Position numbers and translations under genes: made by a program
Origin: Trichomonas vaginalis G3
Taxonomy: Eukaryota > Parabasalia > Trichomonadida > Trichomonadidae
Length of the DNA stretch: 64,000 bases
Assembly: GCF_026262505.1 (NCBI RefSeq)
Contig: NC_067206.1
Location: 5,546,879 to 5,610,878, forward strand
Direction of reading: 5' to 3'
Shown: piece by piece, positions 1 through 8,980 of the stretch
Layout: each line of letters starts with the position of its first letter
How positions within the stretch are numbered: the stretch's first letter is position 1
The notes under the pieces: model-generated
What the model saw: the letters and a program-made list of their open reading frames with translations, nothing else
Database searches by the model: none
What the model was told of the DNA's origin: nothing

Positions 1-1
1 G

Positions 2-517
2 ACAATATTGTTTGTCGTTCGTGAGTCAACATTTGATGTTGGTTCAATTGGAACATTAACGGCACCAGCTAAGATGGATTTGCTTCTCATTTCATATAGA
101 ATAAAAACCTTTTATATGTATGAAATGAACAATATACTCGACAAGGGTTTGAATGTAAAGCTAACGAATGAAAATATTGTTGAATTCACTGAGACAGGTG
201 CTGTGTATAAAGATGTAGAACTACTGAACAAAAGAGCTAAGGGAAGAAGCAGGAACATGAACAAAGGGTGGAAGCCTATAAAAATTTATGTCAATGATGG
301 CTCAGGAGGTTCAAACATAAAGTATGCAGAAAGTTATAGAGTTTATGCTCTCAAAGGTGAAAAGCCTTCATTTAAGAACAGCTATTCTAACGCATATCCT
401 CAAAAGCTAACGGATGGGGAAGTGGATGATATGAATGACAGCAAAAATATTAACAGAAATGGCGACAGAGATGCATGGAATTTGTTTACCATCAGTCAAT
501 TGAAGGTTAAACTTTAA
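2..517 (+). CDS. Polinton capsid-region protein, C-terminal part (partial)
   Basis: The frame is open from the window edge, so the gene begins upstream and only the last ~170 residues are seen. The product has beta-strand-like stretches and a glycine/asparagine-rich tail. Its place immediately before the convergent packaging ATPase and the penton-like gene is where Polintons keep the major capsid protein, and copy C breaks off inside a capsid gene in the same orientation. The capsid assignment therefore rests on gene order and not on a recognised motif. It overlaps the convergent ATPase remains by a few bases. It could instead be another virion protein. Confidence 0.4.
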   Translation, partial: TILFVVRESTFDVGSIGTLTAPAKMDLLLISYRIKTFYMYEMNNILDKGLNVKLTNENIVEFTETGAVYKDVELLNKRAKGRSRNMNKGWKPIKIYVNDGSGGSNIKYAESYRVYALKGEKPSFKNSYSNAYPQKLTDGEVDDMNDSKNINRNGDRDAWNLFTISQLKVKL

Positions 518-1399
518 AACAATGTTGGTCGTTCCCATGGAATATTTTTGACTTTAATGGTATTAGTCATGATATGAATCTCAAGGTATGAACGAGGAGA
601 GATGAGAGACTTATATGCTTCCCAAATTTCTTCAAAAGGTAATGTTATACCTGACTGTTTCCAAATGAGTTCAATATCATAACGTGAGAAACCTTGAAAG
701 ATAACGAAGTCAGTTATGAGACGTTTTATGTTTAAAGCTAAAAACCTCCATGTTTGCATAAGTATTGCTACAGTTAAGTGGTAATGTCTGACTTTAGTAT
801 GATGTTAGCTAATGGTGAGTCAGGCTTTGAACTAAACCTTTTCCGGCGAAGTCGTCGCAAACGAGCAGAGTGTTTGAAGGATATTTTTTGAAGGGGTATT
901 TTGAAAGTTTTGATAGAATGTAGTTTGTCAGTCGTTTCATATCGTAAACTCCTGAGTACTGACGTAAGTGGTGTTTGTCAATAATTCTTTCCATCTCCTC
1001 AGAAGTCTTTTGCATTCCTGACTGTATGAACTCTACGATGGCATAATATTTCCTCTTACGTCGAATGTAACGTTGAAGAAATTCAATGAGTTCACTGTCT
1101 GGAACTTTAACGACAGAGGCTTGAACTTTTGACATAAATGTTTTCGCTGTTGAGTCCATAGAGTCTGAAGTTGCTGATATAATGATTTGGTCATAGTAAG
1201 AGTCGTTTCCTAAACGCTCTGTTATGAGTATATGACGAATGAGGTTAAATGTCTTACCTGAACCCATCTTTCCACAATAGAAATAAACACCATTTGAACA
1301 GAACTCATAGTCCTTACTGAAAGGAAGAATGAGAGAAGAGTTAAGTTTGTCTGTAGTTTCATTCATGTCTTCATCTACGTCATGTATTAAATGCTTCAT
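514..1399 (-). pseudogene. Polinton packaging ATPase (FtsK/HerA type), broken
   Basis: Remains of the genome-packaging ATPase that in this class of element pumps DNA into capsids. A Walker A loop (GKMGSGKT) lies near residue 45 of the N-terminal part and a Walker B strand (TLLVCDDFAG) lies further on. A C-terminal part with a motif like one in copy B (FSR.. near the end) is also present. The gene is a fossil with at least one break. It is divergent from the penton-like gene, with only 16 bp between the two start codons, so they would have to share a tiny promoter. Confidence 0.75.
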
Positions 1400-1415
1400 T
1401 TTATCTCCATTAAAA

Positions 1416-2295
1416 ATGCAAGTCAGAAATATTCAGAACATAGCACCGAGTCTAACTGACAAGAGTATAAAGATATACTATGAACATGTTATGATGAAAC
1501 CAACCAAAATTCAAGAAAGTCAGTATACTTATGAATATCCAAGACACTGGGTAGAGTATGTAGGAGGTGAGAAAGCTATTGAAATCAGACAGTTCGAAGT
1601 ATTCCAGCAGGAAGAACAATATTATTGAAGAACTTTAATGTTTTGAGTATAATGATGAAACAAAGAAGCAAGATAGTTTTCCTGTTGCTGTGTATGTGAA
1701 CCTAGACACAGGAGATGACATGAAAGTTTTTAATACAAAGCTTCAAACGGTAGTGAGAGAACAACTGACTGCGGAAGGGCATCCATTACCTTCAGAAGTT
1801 ACCATAGCATATAATTTTGAAACAAACTCAATAGATTTTAAAGTCGTCTCTGCAAAGAAGTCAGGTTTTACATTTAATGAAGCAGATGTATATTCGAATG
1901 AAAACTTCAAAGCTATTGCATGGTTAGATAATGACGATTGCTTTAAGAAAATATTTAAATTCAGTGACTCAACGATGTCAATAGATGACCTTCGTGGAAT
2001 GTTACCATCGACGTTTACAGTAGAAGGTTCAGCAGGATTGCTTACAAGATTGTCAATTGGTGGTATTTGGTCTCGTGAGAACATTGTTATAAAATCCAGT
2101 ATAAGTGAATTTGCTGAAGAATCTATATTATGTCTTTCAAACTATATGTATTCGCCACCGAAGCATTATAGTATAACAAACTTTGTCAGTAAGTTTAACA
2201 TAAGACTTGTCGAACCTTCTTCAATGAAAGATGTTGTGCTACCTAAAGACGGAAAGGATGGACTCATTATTGAGATGATTTTAATAGCATATTAA
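1416..2295 (+). pseudogene. Polinton penton-like minor capsid protein, broken
   Basis: Remains of a ~290-residue gene starting at the ATG at 1,416, next to the packaging ATPase. The late part has a Leu-rich segment followed by LLTRLSIGG and a conserved-looking tail. This resembles the equivalent gene in copy B, where the LRSLLGI segment lies in the same relative place. In Polintons the minor capsid (penton) protein forms a single jelly roll at capsid vertices. The assignment is by position and pattern, so it is tentative. The gene is a fossil with about one break. Confidence 0.45.
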
Positions 2296-2520
2296 ATGAG
2301 CTTGTTCTTGAAGGTCATTCATGATGAAATAACTGTTGTAGAAGATGTTAGCAATTGTTCAGACATTTTGAAGCGTATAGATGATATAAGAAATAAGTTA
2401 GATAGACCGCAAAGCGGTGAGGGCGAAGCCCGTGAGAACGCTTATGTTTCATTGACTTTCTCCAGTAACGAGAACTTTTATGAGATAATATTGAAGAGAG
2501 ATGATTTTAATATGGTGTAA
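2296..2520 (+). CDS. small Polinton protein, unknown
   Basis: Begins one base after the stop of the penton-like gene and encodes 74 residues. No family is recognised. The N-terminal half looks helical, and the C-terminal half is beta-like (SLTFSSNENFYEI). In its middle (2,407-2,431) two GC-rich mini-hairpins (CCGCAAAGCGG and GGGCGAAGCCC) encode a Gly/Glu/Ala-rich linker foreign in composition to the flanking AT-rich codons. The next gene starts directly at its stop, so the three genes look co-expressed or at least tightly packed. Confidence 0.5.
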   Translation: MSLFLKVIHDEITVVEDVSNCSDILKRIDDIRNKLDRPQSGEGEARENAYVSLTFSSNENFYEIILKRDDFNMV

Positions 2521-2685
2521 ATGGTAGCTTGGGCAGCTTTAGGCGCAATGGGAACAAAAGCATTAGCATTTGGAGCAAAAGCACTTGGAGCTTATGACGC
2601 AGTAAATAAAATGAGTGGAGGAAGGGTTTCGAAGACATTAGATGCAAATAAAGGAAGATTGGAGGCTGGGTTGCAAAGAAGTTAA
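2521..2685 (+). CDS. Ala/Gly-rich amphipathic small Polinton protein
   Basis: A 54-residue product starting MVAWAALGAMGTKALAFGAK, beginning immediately after the preceding stop. The N-terminal ~30 residues can form a hydrophobic or amphipathic helix rich in Ala and Gly. That is the general look of membrane-active virion peptides such as the N-terminal helix of adenovirus protein VI. No sequence homology to that protein is claimed. The MAAG..KKLWD proteins of copy B occupy the same functional niche. The region downstream to about 2,870 still looks coding in character. Confidence 0.4.
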   Translation: MVAWAALGAMGTKALAFGAKALGAYDAVNKMSGGRVSKTLDANKGRLEAGLQRS

Positions 2686-2893
2686 GATTAAATAAAATAG
2701 GGCTCATAAATAAAGCATCCAATTTGGTTGCGACTGAGTCAGAAAATGCTTTAGGAAAGGACGATGAGTTTGCAAAACACGCAAAAGACTTTAATGACCA
2801 GATGAAAGGTGAAACAATGCATTTAAATAGAGTCGATGGAACTAAAGAAAATGTTTCTTCTCCACAGTAGTTCTTCCGTATGGTCCCTATGGA

Positions 2894-3046
2894 ATGTATG
2901 GAAACCCTTACGAAAGACCATTTGACCCATTGACTGGTGGAAGTAACTGGTATCATTATGGACGAAGAAGAAAGACAGTCAAGTTGGAGACAGACGTGAA
3001 GAAAGCAACTAAAAAGAAACCAAGGAAGAGAGTTATAAAGCAATGA
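2894..3046 (+). CDS. small basic Polinton protein (core-protein-like)
   Basis: About 50 residues from the first in-frame ATG. An N-terminal Tyr/Pro/Gly-rich part ending FDPLTGGSNWYHYG is followed by a strongly basic tail (RRRK, KKATKKKPRKR). The frame is open further upstream and includes LPYG just before the ATG, as does a small ORF of copy B at 22,455. Short Gly/Tyr plus Arg/Lys-rich proteins in virus-like elements are often DNA-condensing core proteins, comparable to adenovirus pX or pVII. Here that role is inferred only from composition. Confidence 0.45.
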   Translation: MYGNPYERPFDPLTGGSNWYHYGRRRKTVKLETDVKKATKKKPRKRVIKQ

Positions 3047-3190
3047 ATTCAACAGGGTGAAAAAAGAGGTGAAAAAAGAGGTGAGATTTCATCAATTCAC
3101 CTAAATTTATTTTTGTGCTATGTTTTCATACGTGTGGGAGTGGTGATATCATTAATTTTTAAGTTTATTTTTTATTTTATTTTTATATAA

Positions 3191-3511
3191 ATGACGAAAA
3201 CTATTGAGATAACAAACTACAACGGTCATGAGTTCAAGAACTTGTTCTTCGTTCCTCGTGAAAATACATTCTATCAGATACGAGGGAGAAAAGGTAAAGT
3301 TAGTTTGAGCGTTTATGACTACAAGCATAATGGAAAGTTTATACAAGCATATGATACAAACGGTAAGCGTGTTTCATTAGCTTTGTCAAAACTTACAGGT
3401 ATAAACTATGACAGTGATTTTGACCTATATGAAGAAGAAAGTGAGTCAGAAGATTATGAGCTGTTATATGAAGCACAGCAATGGGAGGAGTTGCAATACT
3501 TTTGTAAGTGA
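3191..3511 (+). CDS. hypothetical Polinton protein
   Basis: A 106-residue protein with no family recognised. The first ~75 residues are mixed charged and aromatic (a beta-type fold is possible), and the C-terminal ~30 residues are very acidic (DLYEEESESEDYE). It is preceded by an AT-rich leader without another gene and is the last element gene before the right boundary of copy A. The following 130 bp hold no obvious ORF. Confidence 0.45.
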   Translation: MTKTIEITNYNGHEFKNLFFVPRENTFYQIRGRKGKVSLSVYDYKHNGKFIQAYDTNGKRVSLALSKLTGINYDSDFDLYEEESESEDYELLYEAQQWEELQYFCK

Positions 3512-3642
3512 GAACGTTTATTTTTTACATTAGTGAGGTGAAGTGGTTGGCAGCTTTGTAAATATTTAAGGTTAAGTTAGTGTTGTCGTTTGTGTTGTAA
3601 AATATACGTTAACGGTTTTGTAAAGTGTCAAATTCACATATA

Positions 3643-4731
3643 ATGGGTAAGGAGGCGCGCAGTGCCTCCGTACCCTTGATATGTATACTAACTGATGATG
3701 AAGAGTGGCATCCTGAAGCAGATCTTGACGGATTCAGTGATGATGACTTGGACTTCATTGATGAATACAACCTCAATTCAACTGAGGATGAGAGTTCAGT
3801 TGATCCTCCGTCGGATTACGAACCTGGTAATATCGCTGATGCTTTTTCACCAATTCCTGTTGAAGTCGAAGATCCTCCATCACACCTTCCAGATCAGATA
3901 TTCTGCTCAATGGCAAGAGGAGGTGCCTCCTTTATCAATTGCGTAGATAAGGCTCCGCAGTTTGAAGCAATTTGCTTTTCTCAAGCGAAATATCTCAAAG
4001 AATTCGCGGATAGGAGAACTAAAAAAAACCACAGTGTCGATCACGTTAATGGCCTTGAAATACGTTTAAATGATGAACGATCTTCATTGAACGTAAGTTT
4101 ACAAATGCTATTTACAATACTCACATTAGAGGCCTATAATCCCGAAGATATTAATGATGTATTTAAATTGTTTCATATTGAAAATGATGATGTTTACACA
4201 GATGTCCTCAGATTCATGGAAATTCTTCTACGAATGGGCAGATCAGTCAGGGTTTCTCCAGGACAGTTCTATCAGGATCTCGATTTCCGTGAACAGGGCG
4301 ATCCAAGGCTGTTTATCACACATTTCTTCAGCCCAGATCTATGCGGTATTGTATATCTTGATGAAAATAACACTGTTCAACTTGTCAAAATGTTAAAACT
4401 GCCAGATGACGGAGATTTTAAAGATTTCATTAAGGAAAAGAAAATTATTAAGATGAGCAAATATTTGTTCATAGGAAGCAATCAACAATCCCAAGATGCG
4501 CAACCCGACATATTGGAGTTTTCCGATGGTAGCATTTATATTCGTTTTGCTATCATTTCATTAAAAATTGCAAGAAATGGATCACCATATTTTAAATTTT
4601 ATAGAAGATTGGATCTTGAAGGTAAATTTGTAAGAATTACAAATCAATGGGTACGCGAGATGGAAAAAGAAAATGCAATCGGAAATCAGTTTATTTCTTT
4701 ATATGTGAAAGGTAATGATCATAATGAATAA
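3643..4731 (+). CDS. USP-like protein, probably catalytically dead
   Basis: A 362-residue product counted from the first real ATG (3,643); upstream in-frame codons are non-ATG. The first ~80 residues are acidic and low complexity. A segment RSSLNVSLQMLF (about residue 143) resembles the Cys box of ubiquitin-specific proteases, but with Ser where the catalytic Cys belongs. The last ~40 residues (SPYFKFYRR, then WVREMEKENAIGNQFISLYV) resemble the USP C-terminal His-box region, with the His replaced. If that reading is right, it is a USP-fold pseudoenzyme, possibly a ubiquitin binder. A GC-rich 12-bp inverted repeat (3,645-3,675) spans codons 1-11. Promoter-like AACGGTTTTG and AGTGTCA lie just upstream. 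Confidence 0.5.
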   Translation: MGKEARSASVPLICILTDDEEWHPEADLDGFSDDDLDFIDEYNLNSTEDESSVDPPSDYEPGNIADAFSPIPVEVEDPPSHLPDQIFCSMARGGASFINCVDKAPQFEAICFSQAKYLKEFADRRTKKNHSVDHVNGLEIRLNDERSSLNVSLQMLFTILTLEAYNPEDINDVFKLFHIENDDVYTDVLRFMEILLRMGRSVRVSPGQFYQDLDFREQGDPRLFITHFFSPDLCGIVYLDENNTVQLVKMLKLPDDGDFKDFIKEKKIIKMSKYLFIGSNQQSQDAQPDILEFSDGSIYIRFAIISLKIARNGSPYFKFYRRLDLEGKFVRITNQWVREMEKENAIGNQFISLYVKGNDHNE

Positions 4732-4804
4732 ATGTATTTGTATCAAAGTTTTTTTTTTGGAAATAAAGTTAAGTAAGCTAATTGAGTAATTGTTGTAAAC
4801 GAAA

Positions 4805-4850
4805 ACGATAAAAACGGTTTGACATAAAAAGTGACACTTTACATGGCAAA
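4805..4850 (+). promoter_or_regulatory. promoter-like sequence ahead of the hairpin array
   Basis: Contains AACGATA, AACGGTTTG and AAAGTGACACTTT within 40 bp. AACGGTT-type sites also precede the start codons of the genes at 3,643, 8,588, 37,492 and 42,755, and on the minus strand ahead of 10,015. GTGTCACTTTT-type sites recur elsewhere in the window. The only ORF after it is 21 codons long and runs into the first hairpin, so a non-coding transcript is the better guess. Function is inferred. Confidence 0.4.
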
Positions 4851-4883
4851 AAATAGAGCCTTACTTTTGAGATACTTGAGATT

Positions 4884-6139
4884 GAAACTGAATCTTATGA
4901 GGCGGTGATCTTGAATCACTACCTCATAAGGTTCAGTTTCATATAAAATTTGTTGCAATTTGTTATTCTTTTGCAATTATTTCTTATAAGATTTTACATC
5001 TTTTAGCGGTAATGTTTGTTATCATGTATATATTATAAATATCTACACGATAACGAACATTCCTCGCTAAATTGCTGAGAAACTTTGAGGAAATGTCGAA
5101 CAATTTCCTCAAAGTTTCTCAGATTTATATAGATCACTAGAGTCCCCTAGGCACTGATTCTGGTTCAGTACCTAGGAGGCTCTAGTTCTTTAACGAACTG
5201 ATAAAATGTTTTTAAATTTTTGGATATTGCTACCTGTGAAGCACTGACTTCAAGTCAGTACCTCACAGGTAGCAATTACATTGAAAGATGGGAGAAACTT
5301 TGTCCGAATGTTAAACTATTCGGACAAAGTTTCTCCCATTTGTAGTGGAGATGGAAGGCTTTGAGGTATATTGTATTAATATATACCCCAAAGCCTTCCA
5401 TCTCCACTTGAAAGTGTCCAAACTTTGGGTTAATAGTTTGCAAACTATTAACCCAAAGTTTGGACACTTTCTAGAAGGAATTGGAGGGTAAGAGATATAC
5501 ATTCATATGGTATATCTCTTACCCTCCAATTCCTTCTTAAAATGGGAGAAACTTTGTCCGAATGTTAAACTATTCGGACAAAGTTTCTCCCATTTTTGAA
5601 GGAATTGGAGGCTATGAGATACTGATGCAATGTCAGTAACTCATGGCTTCCAATTCCTTCCTAAAACTCATAAAAGTGGACATTACATGCATATAAAATT
5701 TGACATGTAAAGTCCACTTTTTGTGAGCGGGGATTTGACTCCGTCAAATCCCCTTTTTCGTTTACGAGATAATGGATATGATATCCATGTATATGGATAT
5801 CATTAGTTATTAGAATGGAATGGATTGTTTAAAATAGGAGATTTTACATAATAGAATTTAAAGGAATTTGGATTTAAATGAGTGTATTGTGCACTCTTGT
5901 CGGTCACAGTGTCTCATTCTGGGAGACATTCAGAGGCAATGTCTCCCAGAATGAGACAATCTTCTGCAATCAGAATGTGATTGCAAAACTTTGACCGACA
6001 AGAGTGTATTGTGCACTCTTGTCGGTCTGCATGTCTCATTCCGGGAGACATTGTCACTGCATGTCTCCCAGAATGAGACAATCTGATGCAATCAGAATGT
6101 GGTTGCAAAACTTTGACCGACAAGAGTGCACAATACACT
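4884..6139. repeat. array of about 16 consecutive long hairpins
   Basis: Almost the whole 1.26 kb is a chain of separate inverted repeats, each 25-70 bp long, with stems of 11-31 bp and short loops. Units: 4884-4940, 5003-5070, 5075-5122 (20/20 paired), 5136-5186, 5227-5275, 5288-5339 (22/22), 5345-5407, 5410-5471 (31/31, no loop), 5473-5537 (28/28), 5542-5593 (identical to the sixth), 5598-5660, 5672-5721, 5729-5753, 5778-5803, and a nested pair at 5881-6139. Several stems hold 1-3 mismatches that are mostly transitions near the loop, like pre-microRNA stems. Three units share a loop-side CACTGA/TCAGTA or ACTGA/TCAGTA pair. No protein gene is credible here. Confidence 0.85.
5881..6139. repeat. 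tandem ~124-bp duplication with nested hairpins
   Basis: Two direct copies (from about 5,881 and about 6,005), each holding the same strong hairpin (around 5,910-5,957 and 6,032-6,080, stem TGTCTCATTC..GGAGACAT) and a small one with arms TGCAATC/GATTGCA. The outer 25-bp ends (5,881-5,905 and 6,115-6,139) are inverted repeats of each other, and the junction between copies is itself a hairpin. The result is a nested cruciform-forming block. Confidence 0.8.
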
Positions 6140-7375
6140 TAATGTTTTCAAATTTTCAGATTTAAATTTAATCTTTATTTTCATCATCATTTATAGTCTT
6201 GTTCCTTTATACAGTTATAATAAATTATCGTCAGATTCTAATATTTATGATTCTTACTACTCAATTCAATATAATTATGTTAGTCACTCATATTCAGGAG
6301 AATAATTTAAAAATCTATAGCTCATATTTTGATAGTTATATATTTAGATGATATATATTGCAATTCCGGTTTCAACACGATCAAATGCCAAACCAAGACA
6401 AAATATATATGAATTTTCAAAATATCGATTTACATTAGAATCTATATCTAATTTTATCAATACACAAGTAGTGAATGTTCAATACATCTTTGAGCAACGT
6501 GAATAGCACAATTTTATAGGATTATTAGTTGATTATATAAAATATAAGCCAAATCGAATCTGCTGTATAGTACTTTAGTTTATCATTGAATGTTAAATGT
6601 GTTCATATAAATATTTGAGTCAGATATCGCATTTTCTAATTTCAAAATTTATCTCATGAAGCTAGAATTTATTTGATCATACAACATCATGTTAGTCAAA
6701 CCAGAGTTCAATGGCGATTCTAAAATGGAACAAATGCTTGTTTTATCAAAATGTTAAAATATTAATCTAAAAAACTTAATATCTAACCAAAACATTCTAG
6801 AATTATTATATACAGGTATGGGCAATCTAAATGCACACGGAATTCGGAAAATTAAAAAGAATATTTATGAGATTATTAAATCTTATGTAATTCAATGAAA
6901 AGTAGATAATATGAATATCTATAGGCTATATATCAAAATATGAGTTTTTGGTTTGACCAATACTATACTAATGTGATCAAATTAATCTGATTTCTTAGAT
7001 TTTCATTTGAAGCATTTGCAGTAGTAGGAGTACCTTTATATATTAACATATTAAAAAATTGCGCTCCGATTCGCAGTTTCTTCATGATTTTGAGATTGCA
7101 TTAGATTTCGCGATGCAGAAAAAAATCACTTTAGATTCCCGTCAAACTCTAAGTATAAGCATGTCTCTATATGTAGAAACTGTCTGCGCTATTTATTTCC
7201 CGGCTCAAAAAACCACGGTGTCTGTGTGAGGAAAATACCCATTTTAGGACCCTGGGTAGGGGGTCATGAAAATTTTCCAAGAGTTGGAAATATAGGGTAA
7301 AATTTAGTAAAGAATAAACATTTTATATATAAGTATATTATATTAAAACACACAAATATATTATAAGATAAAGAA
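6140..7375. other. gene-free AT-rich stretch
   Basis: No convincing gene on either strand. A short patch at about 7,190-7,290 is richer in G+C and contains a small hairpin (GACCC..GGGTC), but I do not recognise it. Otherwise ordinary intergenic DNA is seen. Confidence 0.6.
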
Positions 7376-8236
7376 TCATGCTACATCAACATTCTTGAAT
7401 TCATAATCGTGATTTTCTGTTGCATTCGAATCATTACGGAATCTTGGCTCAGCCCATTCAAATCCAGTCATTGTAGATTTACGAGGAATTAAAAACCTGA
7501 ATCTTCCTGTGCCGAAAACTTGTCTCATGTTTTCTTCATAACAAAGATCGTACGGGCGATATTTGGATGATGAAAGAATTTCTACTACAGTAGTGTTTGT
7601 CTTCACGCGGTACATTACGTCCATTTTCAGACCGGTCAAGCAGATTAGTAAAACTAAAAGTAATCCAGCCATGCAGTAAACAATTATTACGAATTCGCCT
7701 AAATAGAAGTATGGAAAGAGCAACTGTACAAGGAAAACTGTTGTAAGTATTTGGCCCCATGTTAACATTACAAGAAAAGGCTGCATATTTTTCACTGCAA
7801 CACATCTTCCAAGAGCCGGACAATGATGGTCCATTCTTAAGTGGCATTTATTGCAAAAGCTGCAATGATGGCATCTTGGTGGTTTCGGAAGACCGCATTT
7901 GTCGCAAACTGGTAAAGATCTGAGTAAATTTTCATTAATTCGATGATTTCGTACATTATTTCGGAGAGCTTCTTGAAGTGTTCCATTATCTCCTGAAATT
8001 GCATATATTATTGAGTATAAATACATGAAAAGAGGTGGAAGGTCGAGTATGAATAAAAGCATTACTATTACTTTTCCAGATTCTCTTGACATTGGAAAAA
8101 TTAGAAAGATCCAATTCATAGCTGCAATTCCAACAATTCCAGCAGTCAGCATAGTTGGTCCAAATACTCTGAAGAAATAGTATGCTATTGTATGAAAGAT
8201 GTCACGCTTTGCGGGCACAATTGCCATCTGCAACAT
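7376..8236 (-). CDS. DHHC-type protein S-acyltransferase
   Basis: A 286-residue multi-pass membrane enzyme that transfers palmitate to cysteines of target proteins. The Cys-rich domain runs from about residue 107 (CDKCGLPKPPRCHHCSFC) to the catalytic DHHC at about residue 137. Two hydrophobic segments precede it (about residues 20-50 and 57-82), and a long hydrophobic stretch follows (about 155-205), giving the usual four-helix layout. The motif continues PALGRCV instead of the common PWINNCVG, a divergent form but with the DHHC quartet intact. A second ATG three codons in (8,227) is an equally possible start. It probably sits in Golgi or plasma membrane. Confidence 0.9.
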   Translation of the reverse strand: MLQMAIVPAKRDIFHTIAYYFFRVFGPTMLTAGIVGIAAMNWIFLIFPMSRESGKVIVMLLFILDLPPLFMYLYSIIYAISGDNGTLQEALRNNVRNHRINENLLRSLPVCDKCGLPKPPRCHHCSFCNKCHLRMDHHCPALGRCVAVKNMQPFLVMLTWGQILTTVFLVQLLFPYFYLGEFVIIVYCMAGLLLVLLICLTGLKMDVMYRVKTNTTVVEILSSSKYRPYDLCYEENMRQVFGTGRFRFLIPRKSTMTGFEWAEPRFRNDSNATENHDYEFKNVDVA

Positions 8237-8540
8237 TCATCAATAACACTTTTTAATGTAAATATAACTATACTATAATTGTAGAATCAATGCATCCATA
8301 AAATCCTACGAAATCAAAAGGTTTCAAATGGAAAATTCTAAGAAATTAGTTATTTTGAAAAATAAACTATGGGATCGTTTGTTATATATGATTTTAATAA
8401 TAATTATCATTATAAAATATGAAAATATGATGAAATTAAATTGTGATAATTTTATTTAGATGTTTCCAAGTCATTCTTACGGGGAATTTATTTTACTCAT
8501 GCTATTGTTTAGATTTTTTATGTTTTCACCTTGTGACCAT
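8237..8540. other. intergenic, shared upstream region
   Basis: AT-rich spacer between the divergent DHHC and RPS15A genes. Nothing is recognised apart from the promoter elements close to RPS15A listed separately. Confidence 0.5.
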
Positions 8541-8544
8541 CCCA

Positions 8545-8587
8545 ACAACCGTTTGACAACGGTTTGGTCCTGCCTTTTTCTTCAAGT
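8545..8587 (+). promoter_or_regulatory. RPS15A core promoter: AACCGTT/AACGGTT pair and CCTTT
   Basis: An inverted pair AACCGTTTGACAACGGTT (from about 8,547) is followed by CCTTT at 8,573-8,577, ten bases before the ATG. A CCTTT motif at the transcription start and Myb-type AACGGTT-like motifs are described core promoter elements of T. vaginalis. Very short leaders are the norm there, so transcription probably starts around 8,573. Confidence 0.65.
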
Positions 8588-8980
8588 ATGGTACGCACAT
8601 CTGTTCTTGCTGATGCACTCAAGGCTATCACAAACGCTGAACGCCGTGGTATGCGTCAGGTTCTCATTCGCCCATCATCAAAGGTCATCATCGCCTTCCT
8701 TAAGGTTATGGCCCATCGTAACTACATCGGTGACTTCGAGGTTATCGATGACCACCGCTCTGGCAAGATTGTTATTAACCTTCTTGGCCGTCTTAACAAA
8801 TGCGTTGCTATCTGCCCACGTTTCGATGTCGGACTCGGTGAGCTCGAAATGTGGCAGGCCAAGCTCCTCCCATCCCGCCAATTCGGCTTCGTTGTTCTCT
8901 CCACAGACAAGGGCATCATGGATCATGAAGAGGCTCGTAAGAAGAACGCTGGTGGCAAGATTCTTGGTATGTTCTTCTAA
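8588..8980 (+). CDS. RPS15A: 40S ribosomal protein S15A (uS8)
   Basis: A 130-residue protein, exactly the usual eukaryotic length, when read from the ATG at 8,588. Upstream in-frame sequence is promoter and was excluded. It starts [20 protein letters not shown] and ends [15 protein letters not shown], both characteristic of S15A. The protein is part of the small ribosomal subunit body and binds 18S rRNA. Codon use is strongly biased to GC-ending codons (AAG, CTT/CTC, CCA, GCT), as in the RPS26 and RPL4 genes of this window, consistent with high expression. Confidence 0.97.
   Translation: MVRTSVLADALKAITNAERRGMRQVLIRPSSKVIIAFLKVMAHRNYIGDFEVIDDHRSGKIVINLLGRLNKCVAICPRFDVGLGELEMWQAKLLPSRQFGFVVLSTDKGIMDHEEARKKNAGGKILGMFF

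Larger units (their letters stand above)
1..3560 (+). mobile_element. Polinton (Maverick) copy A, right-hand part
   Basis: Virus-like self-synthesising DNA element of the Polinton/Maverick class, cut by the left edge of the window. Recognisable parts are a packaging ATPase (minus strand), a penton-like minor capsid protein, a membrane-active-type small protein, a small basic core-type protein and hypothetical genes. The left end is outside the window. The right end is only bracketed, between 3,511 (last element gene) and 3,643 (next gene), because no matching terminal repeat is visible. It is a fossil with a handful of breaks, but several small genes look whole. Base composition is like copy C (58.6 kb on) and less AT-rich than copy B, so A and C may be one family; this is inference. 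Confidence 0.75.

Noticed and set aside
3560-4100. Right terminal repeat of Polinton A paired with the left end of Polinton C (a weak match of GTGTTGTC..TGTAAAATA at 3,580 and, inverted, near 59,141).
   Set aside because: The match is short and, if terminal, would push the element about 500 bp into the USP-like gene.
5276-6138. Several 60-75 codon frames in the hairpin array.
   Set aside because: They are created by inverted repeats and translate to mirror-like sequence; no protein features.
4884-6139. CRISPR or integron-type array for the hairpin chain.
   Set aside because: Stems all differ, there is no uniform repeat, and the context is eukaryotic.
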